Positions 10,890 through 22,873 of a DNA stretch of 64,000 bases are shown piece by piece; position 1 is the first letter of the stretch, and each line of letters begins with the position of its first letter. The stretch is taken from positions 744,001-808,000 of the forward strand of contig BLAL01000182.1 of NCBI GenBank assembly GCA_015698045.1, in the 5' to 3' direction. A program made the position numbers and the translations under genes. This stretch comes from Rhizophagus clarus (taxonomy: Eukaryota > Glomeromycota > Glomeromycetes > Glomerales > Glomeraceae). The notes under the pieces were generated by a model. That model saw only the letters and a list, made by a program, of their open reading frames with translations. It was not told where the DNA came from and made no database searches.

Positions 10890-12038
10890 AGCTGAATAAC
10901 AGCCGAAATTAGTCAGGTCCTTCTCCAAACATATGGCATTGTAACTAGTGTAACTAGTAATGTGTACACGTGCACATTGTGCACATGAATTTTATACAAA
11001 CCAGAATCCTACTTAATTATCAGAATTCAAAAAAGGAATTGTAACAATGTAATTCTTTTTTTCCGATGATTCCGGATAGATAGATATCTAATAAATTCTT
11101 TGAGACTCCTGATGGAACCGTAAAAAATTTATTGATTTATATCTAATTAAAGTATATATATTAATTCTTTGTGATCATTTTTGAAGACTTGTAGTCTTGT
11201 AGAAGAAGAAATATATTATATATGGTAATGTGTAATGTTTTATTACATATGTCCACAAAACTGTATAAATTTGGTAACCAATTTATTGAAGTAATAAATA
11301 AGTACAGATAGATGCGTAGGTATATGCAGGTTCATTTATACTTTGTTATAATTCTTTATACTTTTTTTTTCTTTCTTCATGATATTAGTTTCACCTTCAA
11401 ATAAAATATATTAATTATGCTGGTCTGAAGCGGTGTCTCGTAATTCCTTAACATGTAATTTATTTTAATTACGTTGATTGATCAATGAATTATTTTTCCG
11501 CGCAATTTCAAAAATAGAAACCATTGTACTGGATGTGCTCTCCTGCGTAATTCCAAAGATAGAAACTATTGTACTGTTAATTATTTCCCTGCGTATCCAA
11601 AATCGGATGTAATTTAATTTGATCACTTTGATTTAACAATGAATTATTTTCCGCGCTCTTAATCATTTTCTTGCGTAATTCCAAAAATAGAAATCATTGT
11701 ATTGGATTTATTTTAATTTACGTATATGCAAAGAAAGAGGCGGGAGATCAATGATCTGGTTTTTAGCGATAAGAACATTTACATCGCTCATTAAATCAAT
11801 TTATTTAGTCCACGTTTATACATCAAATTAATTGAGATTTAACAATTATCTATAAACTATACATTGTAAAATATAACATAAATGCATAATTATAAAATAT
11901 CTAAAAATAAAAACTTGAGAGTTCAAAAAATATAAATATAAGTTATTTCTCTTGGAAATCATGTATCAAGCAATAATCATTTGTTGCTACCATTTTGTGA
12001 ACAAAACATAAATTTACTCTTTATCTTCTTCATCAAAA
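10890..12038. other. Intergenic AT-rich DNA with imperfect ~100-bp repeats
   Basis: Three imperfect copies of GCGTAATTCCAAAAATAGAA followed by (A/T)CCATTGTACTGGAT lie between about 11500 and 11720, mixed with CAATGAATTATTTTCCGCGC. A short palindrome-rich stretch (GTGTACACGTGCACATTGTG) is at about 10960-10985. No gene is visible; the last 200 bp is the promoter region of the gene starting at 12039. Confidence 0.6.
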
Positions 12039-13806
12039 ATGTCTCAATCATCAATTGTATCATCAAAAAGAAAAAGGAAGCATGAGTCTTACAATTTAGA
12101 TGAAAGGCTTCATGAACAATTTAATTGGGACGAGGATTCATTCGACAATAAAAAAATAAAATTAGATACATTGAATGATAGAAAAGAACTATTTAACAAA
12201 CGCGCTTCTTTTACAAACTTAGTGTCCTCTGCGTCCCTAATATTACCACCCGAAGTTGATACGGTGGTAATTACAAAGGACAAATTTGTTGTGGAATGGA
12301 TTCAAAATCCAGACACAATAACTAAAATTCCCCCAACTCAAGTGAAACAGGTATTGTACGAGGATGATAGAATTGAACTTGGGAATGAAATTCATCAGAA
12401 TTCTTTTAAGATTCCAGTTTATTATTGTAATTCAGTCACTCCAAATAATATAATTAAGAAAATAAATGAAGAGAAGCGAATGCTCATTAACTCACAAATT
12501 AATGATGCAGAAACATCCTTATCGTCTGCCCAAATTGAGAGTTACTCAGAAATAACAAAAAAATCGCTCAAAAAAACAGCTAGTAAGAAATCCGTAAATG
12601 AAAAGTTAAATAGTTCAATACGGGCAATAAATGAAAGTCTTCAATACTTTCATTACCTTCCTCCAAAAGATGTCCCTGTGCGGGACAAAAAAATTGTAAG
12701 TGTTTTATTATTATTTTTATATCAAAACAGAATAAATCAATTAAATATTAATATTTTTTTAAGAACCCGAATCGTTACGAATGGAGTGCAAAAATTTGCG
12801 AGTATTTAAAGCTAAAAGCAGAGGATGAACGTGATGAGAAATTAGAAGAATGGGGAAATCTCGCCACGAAAAAAGAGCATCATATTTCGACTATCGATTC
12901 AGTTTATGATAAACCAAATACAAGTTACTTTGAACAATATGTTGATTATATTGCAACTGAACATGAAGAGGTACCCGATTACCTCATTCCGTTGAATCCT
13001 CCTCCAGCACCAATGCTCATCCAAGATAAACATGATGCCAACTTTATGCGGCATTTTGAGGCTGCTACAGATTATATTTTGTATGCAGCCACAGCCTGCA
13101 CAAGATTAAGGGTCAGCGAGGAAATTGCTCGCAGATCAAGATTAAGATGGTATAGTGTTTTAGCAGATCTTTACGACCGTTATAAACAAGTTGTAGACAA
13201 AATACCTTCCTTAAAAGATGATGATAAGAGGGTTAAGGAAGCCTCAGAATTGGAAGGGAAAAAAAAAGATAAATTAAGAAGAAAGGCACTCGCAAAGGAA
13301 GTGATGGCGGGCCGAAGGATCAACAAAATCTTAAATGCCCTGAAAGGGCAGTGGAATGTGATAGAATTACATGATTTTATCACAAGAGAATTCCTAATAA
13401 ATAATGATACAGATTTTTTGATAAACTAACAAAAGGAATTCAGTGGCCGACAAAGGAATTCGACCTACATTATAGGCGGGTTCCTAATTCGGGATCCTCG
13501 TTTCAATTTGCTTTAAAGGAGGATGATGATAATTATGAAAAGTCAGAGGATCACGAAAATAACGAAGAAGAGGATGATAATGAGGATGGAAAAGCACCAG
13601 ATGGAGATGCAGCACAAGCACCAGTCGAGGATAATGGTGGAAATCACGATGATGACGAGGATGATGACGAGATGGATATTGACAGAAAAAAGGATGGTGA
13701 TTATGAAAAATCAGAGGATCACGAAAATAACGAAAAAGAGGATGATAATGAGGATGGAGATGCAGCACCAGCACCAGATGCAGCACCGGAGATGGCCAGC
13801 AGTTAA
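12039..13806 (+). pseudogene. Lineage-specific nuclear-type protein gene with a frameshift before its acidic tail
   Basis: Exon 1 (12039-12695) starts at an ATG after a TTCTTCATCAAAA leader and has 219 codons. Exon 2 resumes at 12764 in phase and runs to a stop at 13427-13429. The protein begins with a basic segment (SSKRKRKHES), has a mid-section rich in charged residues, and ends in a helical region (NKILNALKGQWNVIELHDF). Immediately after, in the frame one base back, the sequence stays open from about 13417 (RFFDKLTKGIQWP) to a stop at 13804-13806, encoding a long Asp/Glu tail with a duplicated EKSEDHENNE block and an Ala-Pro ending. The two parts read as one protein split by a small indel near 13410-13420. 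Function not recognised. A short unusual intron or a sequencing error are alternatives to a true frameshift. Confidence 0.65.
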
Positions 13807-14296
13807 TTTGATTTTTTCATAATAGAATTTAGTTTATTTTTACGAGAGTTTTTTTTATTTCCTATTTTATCAGATTTATAAAAAAACATTATCTGTTCGT
13901 AATAAATAAATAAAAATATATACGGTATATTATATGTATATGTCAAAAACATGTTTTAAGATAGTGTGAATTGATTCAACTTATTATGTTTTTCTTTAAA
14001 TATCGTTCATTTGAAAAGCTCTGGTAAAATGCGTGTTCTTTTGCTCTAAACAACCTTTCACGTGGCTGGCATTGCCAAATAACGTTTTTTTTTGAATAAT
14101 TTAATAAAAAGAATAATTGTTTTTTAAATTACAATACATGAAAGGCACAGAATGCTTTTATAAAAGATGCTTGACAAATCATTTTTAATAATGTCAGAAT
14201 TTCCAGAAAAAGTAGTTTACATATTTTCTTATTGAGCTAAATGAGCAAAATATTGCAGATTCGTTCTTATCTGTTATAATTTTAAATATAATGTAC

Positions 14297-14636
14297 AGAT
14301 ATCACAGGAATTTATGTGTCGTTGTTGTTGTCGTGCCCATGCAATTTTATTAAATTTTACGCTGATTCCGGACCGGAACCAAAGAACCAAAGGCTTACAT
14401 TAATTACATTAATTAAAAGAAGATATTACAGGATTGCTGAACAATATGTCATTATGTGTTATTGTTGTCGCGCCCGAGTAATTTTATTAAATTTTACGCT
14501 GATTCTGGACCGGAACCAAAGGCTTACATTAATTACATTAATTAAAAGAAGATATTACAGGAATTAATTGCTGAACAATATGTCATTATGTGTCATTTTG
14601 TCGCGCCCGTGTAATTTCTTTGTAATGTTCAATAAA
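14297..14636 (+). repeat. Three direct copies of the TTCCGGACCGGAA dispersed repeat
   Basis: Three units of about 110-125 bp, each with GATAT(C/T)ACAGGA, GTCGCGCCCG and TTTTACGCTGATTC followed by (C/T)GGACCGGAACCAAAG; the third is truncated after GCCCGTGTAATTT. Units are joined by TTACATTAATTACATTAATT. They match 2992-3210 and, inverted, 10041-10147. Confidence 0.88.
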
Positions 14637-14649
14637 TATAATAATATTG

Positions 14650-14885
14650 AAAAAAACCAGGTCCTTCTAGATTATATAATGATACTACTACCAATTACCA
14701 AAGTTAATTTTTTTTTGAAATAAAAATATTTAGACATTTTACGTGGGGAGAATTTAGCCCTATCGTGGGACATGGGAAATGTCATCCCTATAGAAAGTCT
14801 TCACAATCATCATGCGGTAGAAATTGAACTTAAGACCTGCAGATATGCAGATTCCGTGCAAAGAACAACTACACCACATAATTGT
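14650..14885 (-). mobile_element. SINE-like repeat with a tRNA-derived head
   Basis: Read on the minus strand from about 14880, a 5' TGTGGTG pairs with a 3' TACCGCA (acceptor-like). Between them lie an A-box-like TAGTTGTTCTTTG and a B-box-like AGTTCAATTTC that differs only slightly from the Pol III consensus. The anticodon arm is degenerate. The tRNA-like head is followed by a ~150-bp unrelated body that recurs at 10150-10350. A tRNA-derived head joined to a repeated body is the architecture of a SINE. No clear target duplication was found. A chance degenerate tRNA pseudogene next to a repeat is the alternative. Confidence 0.5.
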
Positions 14886-16369
14886 AGTTAGAAAAAAGAT
14901 TTTATTGATAATTTTAAGTCTATAAAAATTTTAATAATTTTCAATTTTATATACTAAGATCTAAATTTTTTTGTATACGTTTCCGCTACTATATTGTACT
15001 GTACATTGTAGGTGGTGCACAAATTTCCGCACATGACCATAATTTTGTGTGCGCTTTATGCTTGGTAAGATTAATGAAAATTTAGTTGTTAATAAAAATC
15101 AAATCTATATCTCTTTGAATTTTTAGAGTTTTAGCAGATATCGCTGCAAATCGACATCATAAATGTTATATCGTATCATATATATATTAATTTAACATCG
15201 TTCAAATTTTCAAAGTTTCTTAATTATATAAATATCAGTAATTATTAAATTTGTGTCAGTTTTAAAATTAACCAATAAAATCACATTAATCTTTATGCAT
15301 GATGTAATATACTAAATTAACCAATCAAAATTCGATTTGTTTACATGCATGTGATATCTAAAAATAGCTAAAAATCGTGTTTATTTAATGCGTGATTTTT
15401 TTTGCTTATTTTCAAAAATACGCTTCTCTCTTAAATATTATACTTGTCTTATATATTAACACTTTACGGTATTTTCTTTTCTCTTTTATCCAAGTATACT
15501 TTACTTATCTTTTATCCAAGTATACTTATCTTTTACAATATTAACAATACTTTGGTATTTTAGTTTATATATTCGATATAACCACCAACACGAAGACCGT
15601 TCGCCAAAAAACGTATAAGACAAAAAAACTACTTTTAAATAAATAGTGAAGCCATTAAGCAGGTATGAAAATGGGATATACGCATATTTTTCGTATTTTT
15701 TTGGACTCTACCATATTCGTAAAGTCTACTGGTTCTGTAGGAGGGATTGGTTATGTACTTTCTTTACAATAGGGTGTAGTTTGAGTCTTTCTTTGTTAGA
15801 CTGTGGTATTACTTAAGGGAGTTAGAATGTATTCTCAAATGCTATGTTCAAATTGCTGAATATATTTGAAGCTTTCTTTTGTAATATTTGCTTAGCCCGG
15901 AGGAAAATGTTGTGAAATAGGGCTGGATATTTTATGACATTTTCTGCCGCCAATTACTTTGTCCGGGGTGGCGTCAGTCGTAGCAGCCAGCATTTTTTTT
16001 ATAATATTATGGTTTTAAGAATTAGTAACACTTTCAAAATTTAAAGAGCTAACGTTAAAAATATTATCATTTTTATTTTTTCTCAAAATCCCGGAGATTA
16101 CCTGCTCTAACCATTATCCCAAGGTTATGTATTAAATTTAAATTTTAAATATATTTTATAAAGAGTATATTATATTAATCATAATTGTTTTTTTTTTATA
16201 TTTTTTTTAAAATTTACCCTTAGCGACTGGATCCTACTTACGTATAGAATAAAAGGAATAAAGATAGTATTTAATATTTTCGTTATTCTTAACAATAATC
16301 TTTATTTTCTTTTATTATTAATAAGATTGTATTATTATTATTGATGTATAATAAATATTAATTTTTGTG

Positions 16370-16535
16370 ATGTAATTTATGAAATTACTACGATATAGTT
16401 ATTGATGATATCAAATAAATGTTATAATACTTTAGCGATGTTAATTCGATATTAATATGATATTTCTACGATATAGTTACGATGTCAAATAAATGTTATA
16501 ATACTTTGGTAACGTTAATATGATATTTCAACATT
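16370..16535 (+). repeat. Two imperfect copies of a ~75-bp repeat beside the minisatellite
   Basis: The block CTACGATATAGTTA followed by GATGTCAAATAAATGTTATA and ATACTTT occurs twice (about 16388 and 16465), each followed by a variant of GTTAATATGATATTTC. It leads directly into the 51-bp array. Confidence 0.75.
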
Positions 16536-17290
16536 TCGACCGTAATGTTTCGTAATACTTACGAGCACGTAATGCTACGGAACATTTCGATCGTAATGTT
16601 TCGTAATACTTACGAGCACGTAATGCTACGGAACATTTTGACCGTAATGTTTCGTAATGCTTACGAGCACGTAATGCTACGGAACATTTTGACCGTAATG
16701 TTTCGTAATGCTTACGAGCACGTAATGCTACGGAACATTATGGTCGAAATATTTCGTAATACTTACAAGCACGTAATGCTACGGAACATTTCGATCGTAA
16801 GGTTCCGTAATACTTACGAGCACGTAATGCTACGGAACATTATGGTCGAAATGTTTCGTAATACTTACGAGCACGTAATGCTACAGAACATTTTGACCGT
16901 AATGTTTCGTAATGCTTACGAGCACGTAATGCTACGGAACATTATGGTCGAAATGTTTCGTAATACTTACAAGCACGTAATGCTACAGAACATTTCGATC
17001 GTAAGGTTCCGTAATACTTACGAGCACGTAATGCTACAGAACATTATGGTCGAAATGTTTCGTAATACTTACGAGCACGTAATGCTACAGAACATTTTGA
17101 CCATAATGTTTCGTAATGCTTACGAGCACGTAATGCTACAGAACATTATGGTCGAAATGTTTCGTAATACTTACAAGCACGTAATGCTACGGAACATTAT
17201 GGTCAAAATGTTTCATAATACTTACAAGCACGTAATGCTACGGAACATTATGGTCGAAATGTTTCGTAATACTTACGAGCACGTAATTTC
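16536..17290 (+). repeat. 51-bp minisatellite, about 14-15 copies, CGTAA-rich
   Basis: Each unit carries GTAATGTTTCGTAATACTTA followed by CGAGCACGTAATGCTACGGAACATT. Because the unit is 17 codons long, one frame stays open for 263 codons and reads as a repeating M-F-R-N-T-Y-E-H-V-M-L pattern. Units differ by a few substitutions and fall into sub-types (GACCGTAATG, GATCGTAAGG, GGTCGAAATG) that alternate. TTACG...CGTAA palindromes recur in every unit. After the array the same CGTAA motifs continue in degenerate form to about 17405. Confidence 0.95.
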
Positions 17291-17405
17291 ACGATATATT
17301 TCGGCATATTTTTACGTAGGTTTATGGATCCCGTAAAATATACGGAATATTACGTCGTAAAAATGCGTAAGGTTGCGAAAAACCGTAAACTTACAGAACA
17401 TTATG

Positions 17406-20400
17406 CCGTGTTTAATTTCCTGATGATTAGCAATAAGCTGTAAAAACCAATAAAATATTTTTATTTTTTATCATTTTATAGTCTTCATATCAGCAATTTG
17501 TATTCAAATAACATTAAACAAATAGTTAATTCTTAACCCTGATAATTTTTTTATATCTAGAATATCATTCATTAACAAATATTTTATTAAAAGAATAAAT
17601 TAAAAAAGAATCCAAATTTTTAAGATTCAAATCATTTATAATATAAATTTTTACCTTTAAAAATTGTGATCTAAAAAAAAAATAGTAATGAAATGAAGCT
17701 ATTAATAGAAGTTTTATTAAAAGACTATAAAAAAAATTATTAAAAAGATTTTTTTATAAAAATATATTTGTTCTAACTTATTTAAAGAAAAAAAGAATTG
17801 AAATCAATTTATCAAAATCCAATGTATCTAAAAATAAAGAAATAAAAATGAACAGTTAATAGTTATAAATAAAAATATATAAAAATATATATAAATATAT
17901 TTACTTTTCAGATTATCATATTTAAAAAGACTCAAAAAATCTTTAAGAAAAAAAGAACAAAAAGTTAGTAATGTTTACTAAAATAAATAATAAAAAAAAT
18001 ATATATTTTTTTATAAGTTTAATAATTTTCCGCACCTGCGATGCATCGCACCCTTTTTTGTCACCTGTATCACACCCCTTCTCTTTTCATTTTTTTATAT
18101 GTTTTCTGGAGACTTAGAATTTTTTCAGTCGTAAAAAATTTATTTTTTACGTCTCTAATTAAATGTCACATGTTTAATTTTGCCCAGCATTACCGTAATT
18201 TTGCCCAAAGTGTTCAGGGTGCGATATATCGCAGGTGCAGAAAAAAACAAAACCTGTTTTTATTTACCAATATATATATTAAAATCTCACGTTTCTAAAA
18301 ATCTAAAGTTATATTAAACATTTAAAAAAAAGAAAAATCAAAATGTTAATAGAATATTTTGCTAAAAAAAAATTTAAAATTCAACATAAATATTTAGCTT
18401 AAAGAAAATATAAAATATAAATATATTAATAAATATTTTATTAAAAGAATAAATTTAAAAAAAATTTTTTTCTTAATCCTTACCAAAATTTGTATCTAAG
18501 GTTGCCTGCCTAAACTAATTTTAAATTTGGCTAAACGTCTAAACTCTAGTTTTACTGATTTTTTAATAATACTTTACTATTGTTTCGTTATTTAATATGA
18601 TTTACTATAAGTTTTAATATTTGACAAGTTTTGCTAATTTTTTACTAAGATTTTAATATAGTTTTGTCAAGTTTTACCCTTTTGACATTTAGACAGTTTG
18701 CTAAACTATCTAGTTTCGCCTAGCAACTTTATTTGTATCTAAATAAAAAAGCCAGAAAAAAAGAAAAAAAAAAGCTGTGAAAAAAGCAATAGAGAATAAA
18801 GAGATGAAAAGAAAAAGACCTGCCAATTGAAAAGTAAGATAAAAGGAAAAGAGTAAAAGGAAAAGGAAGAGGAAATGAGAAAAAAAATTAGAATAGAAAT
18901 ATAAAAGAGTTTTATTGAGTTAAAAAAACATTAATAACAAAACAAAAAAAATTAAAGTTGCTAATTTTATTTTTGATCAATCTGATTAATTGATATGAAA
19001 AGCTATATGCACAAAAAATCTAGATTTTTTTATAACTTTATGGAATATTTTAAATAGAAATAACCAAATTTAGACCAAATATATACAAACTGAATTACTT
19101 ACATATAAAAATTTTGATAAAAAATACATAATTTAATAAACTAATTATAGATAAAAAAATCCTGAATTATACACAAATCAAACTTTATTCTGTCTAACTT
19201 TATTATAATAATGACACATTTGTAAACCCTATCCTACTCTACCCCTATATATATATATATTTCTGAGTCCTACTAGTATATACTGTATTTAATATAAATC
19301 ATATATTATACTTCTATGTAATAGTATATTATATGAATCAAATTTAATATAAATTTGTATATTTCATACTATAAATTCATATACAATAGTAGTTCAAGTT
19401 TAAAATCAATTAAATTAAAGAATATAAATAACTTAAATTTAATTTAAATATTAAGGTATTAATCATTTTACAGAAAATAATAATACAATATAAATTATAA
19501 TAATTATTTTTAAAGATAATTTGCATTATTTTCTAACTTTTTGATAACATTTATTATTAATTATATTTTTTGTATTTGTACTAAAAAAAAATATTTGCAC
19601 ATGTACTAGTACTTAGTACAGCCAATAGCAATTGATTAATATTATATATATGATATACTAATTTCTAAAATTTGTGAAATACAATACAGTACCAGTACTA
19701 ATTCCATACTAATCTATACTAGTACAATTTCTAATACTGCTTTAGGATTATTTAATAGTATTATGATAAAGTTTCTGTATTTTGACATTAAAGATTAGGT
19801 TCCTGATAGACAAAAAAAAATTGGTCAAGAACAAGATTCTTTTATAAAAATAAAATATCTATAAATTTATTAAAAGTACTCAAAAATAAAAAAAGTTTTT
19901 TATAATATATGTATTTTGTATCAATAAACTTATTTTTGTTACTGTTTATGCTAATTTTATTAGTAAAAAAATCTAGTTTCTTAACAAATAAAAAATTTTC
20001 TTTCACGAAATTTTAGTTCACAAATTTATAGAAAAGAGGTTTCTAAATATCTTTAATAATAAAATCTATATAATTAAAAATATTTGTAATGTTTAGAATA
20101 CCTGTATAAATAAATTTAAATTGTGTAACCTTATTTTTATTGACCATATTATCACATGACATTACACAAAATCCCAAAAAGGATATTTTACTCCCTACAA
20201 AAATCGGAAGTTTCTTATTCCGAAAAAGAAAATTTTATGTTACATAAATTCCAAAAAAAAAAATATTTTCCCTTGTAAAAATCTGGTCAAGTTAGTTTCA
20301 CAAGTATTCCAAAAAAAAAGAAAATTGGTATGCCGATCATTTAATTCTGGCCAGCATTACAGCTATTATTACAATTAAATATAAAAAAACAAAAATGAAA

Positions 20401-20410
20401 AGGGAAAGTG
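17406..20410. other. AT-rich gene-free DNA
   Basis: Extremely A/T-rich with many homopolymer runs. Apart from the inverted-repeat element at 18027-18243 I find no gene, no splice-compatible exon chain and no RNA gene. A segment near 20150-20340 (ATTACACAAAATCCCAAAAA, repeated twice in degenerate form) resembles the interior of the element at 46459-46811. Confidence 0.6.
18027..18243. mobile_element. 217-bp MITE-like element with 27-bp TIRs
   Basis: The left end TTTCCGCACCTGCGATGCAT and CGCACCCT is repeated inverted at the right end as AGGGTGCGATATATCGCAGG and TGCAGAAA with about two mismatches. Each TIR contains its own palindrome GCGAT(G/A)(C/T)ATCGC. There is no coding capacity and no clear target duplication in the poly(T)/poly(A) flanks. 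Confidence 0.8.
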
Positions 20411-20572
20411 TTAGGGATTAGGGGTAGATTAGGGTTAGGGTTAGGGTTAGGGATTAAGGTTAGAGTTGGAGTTAGGGATTAGGTTTAGGGTTAGGATTAG
20501 GGATTAGAATTAGGGTTAGGGTTAGGGTTAGGATTAGATTAAAATTAGAGTTAGGGTTAGGATTTGTATATT
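20411..20572 (+). repeat. Interstitial TTAGGG telomere-like repeat array
   Basis: About 160 bp of exact and degenerate TTAGGG units, with variants such as GGATTAGGG, TTAGAGTTGGAG and TTAGGATTAGGG. The longest perfect run is three to four units. Sequence continues for tens of kilobases on both sides, so this is not a chromosome end. It marks either an old end fusion or telomere-primed repair. Confidence 0.92.
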
Positions 20573-21822
20573 ATTTTATTAATAAATACCAACTCGATGC
20601 GAAGCAGCAGGCTTCAAGCTAGTTATTTTTTAAAAAAATAATTATTTTTAATAATAATTAATAGTTTGAAGTGAAATAAATTTAAAGTAATATTAATATT
20701 TACTAGTAATAAAAATCACCTATCATATAATTTATAAAATATAGATTTTATTTAGAAAATTTCTAAGTTTATACAAGATGTTCAAACATGATACCATGTG
20801 ATTAAACTCTCTGATTGGTTGATTAGTCAATCAGTTATTTGTTTTCATGTTATTTTTTTCTTTTCAGGTGTTTTTTTACAGATATTGTATATTTCTTATT
20901 TTTCTTCATTTATTTTTAATTTTTTTTTCGTTTCTAATTTCCTTCTATTCTTTTTAGAACTTTTATCATTAGATTATTTCAGTTTTACGTTAAAGTATGT
21001 CATTTCTATCCTTTTTTCCTTTTTTTTGTTTTGTTTTTAATTTGTTTTTTTTTTCTTTTAGGTCTTTGGACTCTTTCAGTTTTGCGAACAAAAGTATAAT
21101 ATACTTACTTTTCATTCTTATTTCCTCTATTGTTATTTTTTATGTTTTATTTTTACTAACTGGGCTATTTTATTCTTTTCTTTATGGATTTAGCTTTTCA
21201 TTTTTGTTTCCTTTCATTTTGTTTTTCACTTCATTTTTACTTTATATTTTTGCTTTTCATATTATTTTTGTTTTCCACTTTATTCTCTACTTTGTTTTTG
21301 TAAAAAAATTTAAAAATTAGTATAGTTATGAAAAATGTATTTTTTTTCATAAATATTATATCTATTATTAAAAAAATCATTATAAAAATAATTTTGATCT
21401 TACTAAAAAACTTTTACTTAATAAAGGAAAATAATTTTATTTAACCAAAATAATAAAATTATACTCTAAAGTTAATAAACAAAAAAAAGAAAATTTAAAA
21501 ATTAATGTACTATAAATTATATAAAATACTTATAGTATTATAATATACAAATAATAAAATTAAGTCAAAGTATTTAAGATATACTAGTTTTTAATAATTA
21601 CTGAAGTTATAAAATTTTTTTTTAAAAAAAAAAAGAAAAGGTTTTTTTTTAAATAAACGTTTAAATGTAATACAAAAGTAAGGCAAAATTATGTAATAAA
21701 ATTATTGATAGTAATTAAAAATTTAATTTTACTAGTGATGAAATTTAAATAAATTCTTAAATATTTATAATAGTAAAATTAATTCTTAATTAGTGCTTAA
21801 AAAGTAATTTTGTAATTCTTAA

Positions 21823-22024
21823 TATCCTTTTCAAAATAAAAAATATTGTTAAAGTTAGGCTGGTAAATTACTAGATAATTGCAAAAAAATATTTATTTAG
21901 AGGATATTAAAATGGATTCCAAATTTTGAATCTACTTATATCTCTAAAAATTCATTTTTTGCAATTATCTAGCAATTTACCAGCCCAATTTTGATGATTT
22001 TTTTTTTTATTTTGAAAAGGGTAT
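21823..22024. mobile_element. ~200-bp MITE-like foldback element with ~65-bp TIRs
   Basis: Left TIR TATCCTTTTCAAAATAAAAA ... GGCTGGTAAATTACTAGATA ... ATTGC; right TIR GCAATTATCTAGCAATTTAC ... CAGCCCAATTTTGATGATTT ... GAAAAGGGTA. The arms pair over about 65 bp with few mismatches, leaving a ~65-bp loop. A TA at both outer ends would fit a mariner-type target duplication. Confidence 0.8.
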
Positions 22025-22705
22025 TGAAAACTACCAAAATAAATTTTTTTACCAAAATCTTATTATTGAATCATGAGATAATTTTCTAATTGGTTTTTTA
22101 AATTTTGTTTGATTTTATATAGTAGGTTACATCACTTCTTAGGCAGAACATGAATTAAATAATGAAATATAAAATTCTAACATTTTCTTTATTAATTTAA
22201 CAAAAATACAGTCAACCTTCTCTATAGTCACAAAAAAAAACAATAGATGTGATTATATAAAAGTGAATTAAAGAAATTCTTTTTAAAATACAGTAATTAT
22301 GAACCAATAAAACCTGTGATCATAAATTGTGTGTTACAAGAAAATTTCCAATGAAAAAAAGTAAATATTTATTTGGTAAATCATCTTTATATTTATAACA
22401 CGATTACGAAAATTAGTATACAGTATCTAGAATATTCATTCTAGTTAACTAAACTCTTTATTGAAGTTATATTTTAGGATTTATTCATTGACTATATCTA
22501 GTTTAGTTTTATCGTAAATAATTAATAATAAAATCTGTTATTTAATAAGTAATGGAAAATGAAAATTTTTTTTTTTTGTTGTGCTAGTTTAGTTAATCGT
22601 TGCAATAAGACTAAATTTATATTTTCTTGGAGAGTCTTTGTAATCTTTTGATCGATAATCTTAAAAAAAAATTAACGGGATTGATTCCGGTAAAAAGGTT
22701 TAAAA

Positions 22706-22873
22706 GCTGATCCACCAATTAAATTTAACGATCGGGATTGGAATCCCGAATCAAAGAAGTATAATTGTGATAGGCATTTTTTGGACTCAGACTTCCAATT
22801 CCAACAATATTTCCAATTTCCAAATAAATGCCCCATCATTACGTTAAACCGGAACGATTTCAGCAACGAACAG
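22706..22873 (+). other. Possible orphan exon
   Basis: From an AAAAG acceptor-like site to CAG|GTTATT the plus strand is open for about 55 codons and reads as ordinary protein (DPPIKFNDRDWNPESKKYN, later FQQYFQFPNKCPIITLNRND). Composition is far less A/T-biased than its surroundings. I could not find a matching first exon or downstream exon, so it may be a gene relic. It is not recognised. Confidence 0.25.

Larger units (their letters stand above)
13807..16365. other. Intergenic repeats plus a possible noncoding transcript region
   Basis: Contains the three-copy dispersed repeat (14297-14636) and the tRNA-headed repeat (14650-14885), both listed separately. From about 15560 to 16000 the sequence is less AT-rich, with a splice-donor-like AAGCAG|GTATGA at about 15660 and a GC-rich block (CCGGGGTGGCGTCAGTCGTA) near 15965, but no frame longer than about 60 codons. 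This could be the untranslated 5' part of a transcript or a dispersed repeat. Confidence 0.5.

Noticed and set aside
13484-13822. His/Pro-rich minus frame and Met/Arg-rich plus frame
   Set aside because: Both overlap the GAT/GAG-rich acidic tail and are its out-of-frame translations.
16545-17336. 263-codon frame of repeated units as a repeat protein
   Set aside because: It is the translation of a 51-bp minisatellite rich in TTACG/CGTAA palindromes, with no leader, no splice sites and continuation into degenerate noncoding copies.
20411-20572. A true telomere
   Set aside because: Repeats are degenerate, only about 160 bp long, and flanked by long non-telomeric sequence on both sides.
20798-21320. 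Phe/Ser-rich frames resembling a membrane protein
   Set aside because: They arise from T-rich DNA, lack any recognisable family feature, and similar frames occur at every poly(T) stretch in the window.
22205-22335. A second complete pogo-type element
   Set aside because: One end-like sequence (CAGTCAACCTTCTCTATAGT) is present but no matching inverted end or coding relic was found nearby.
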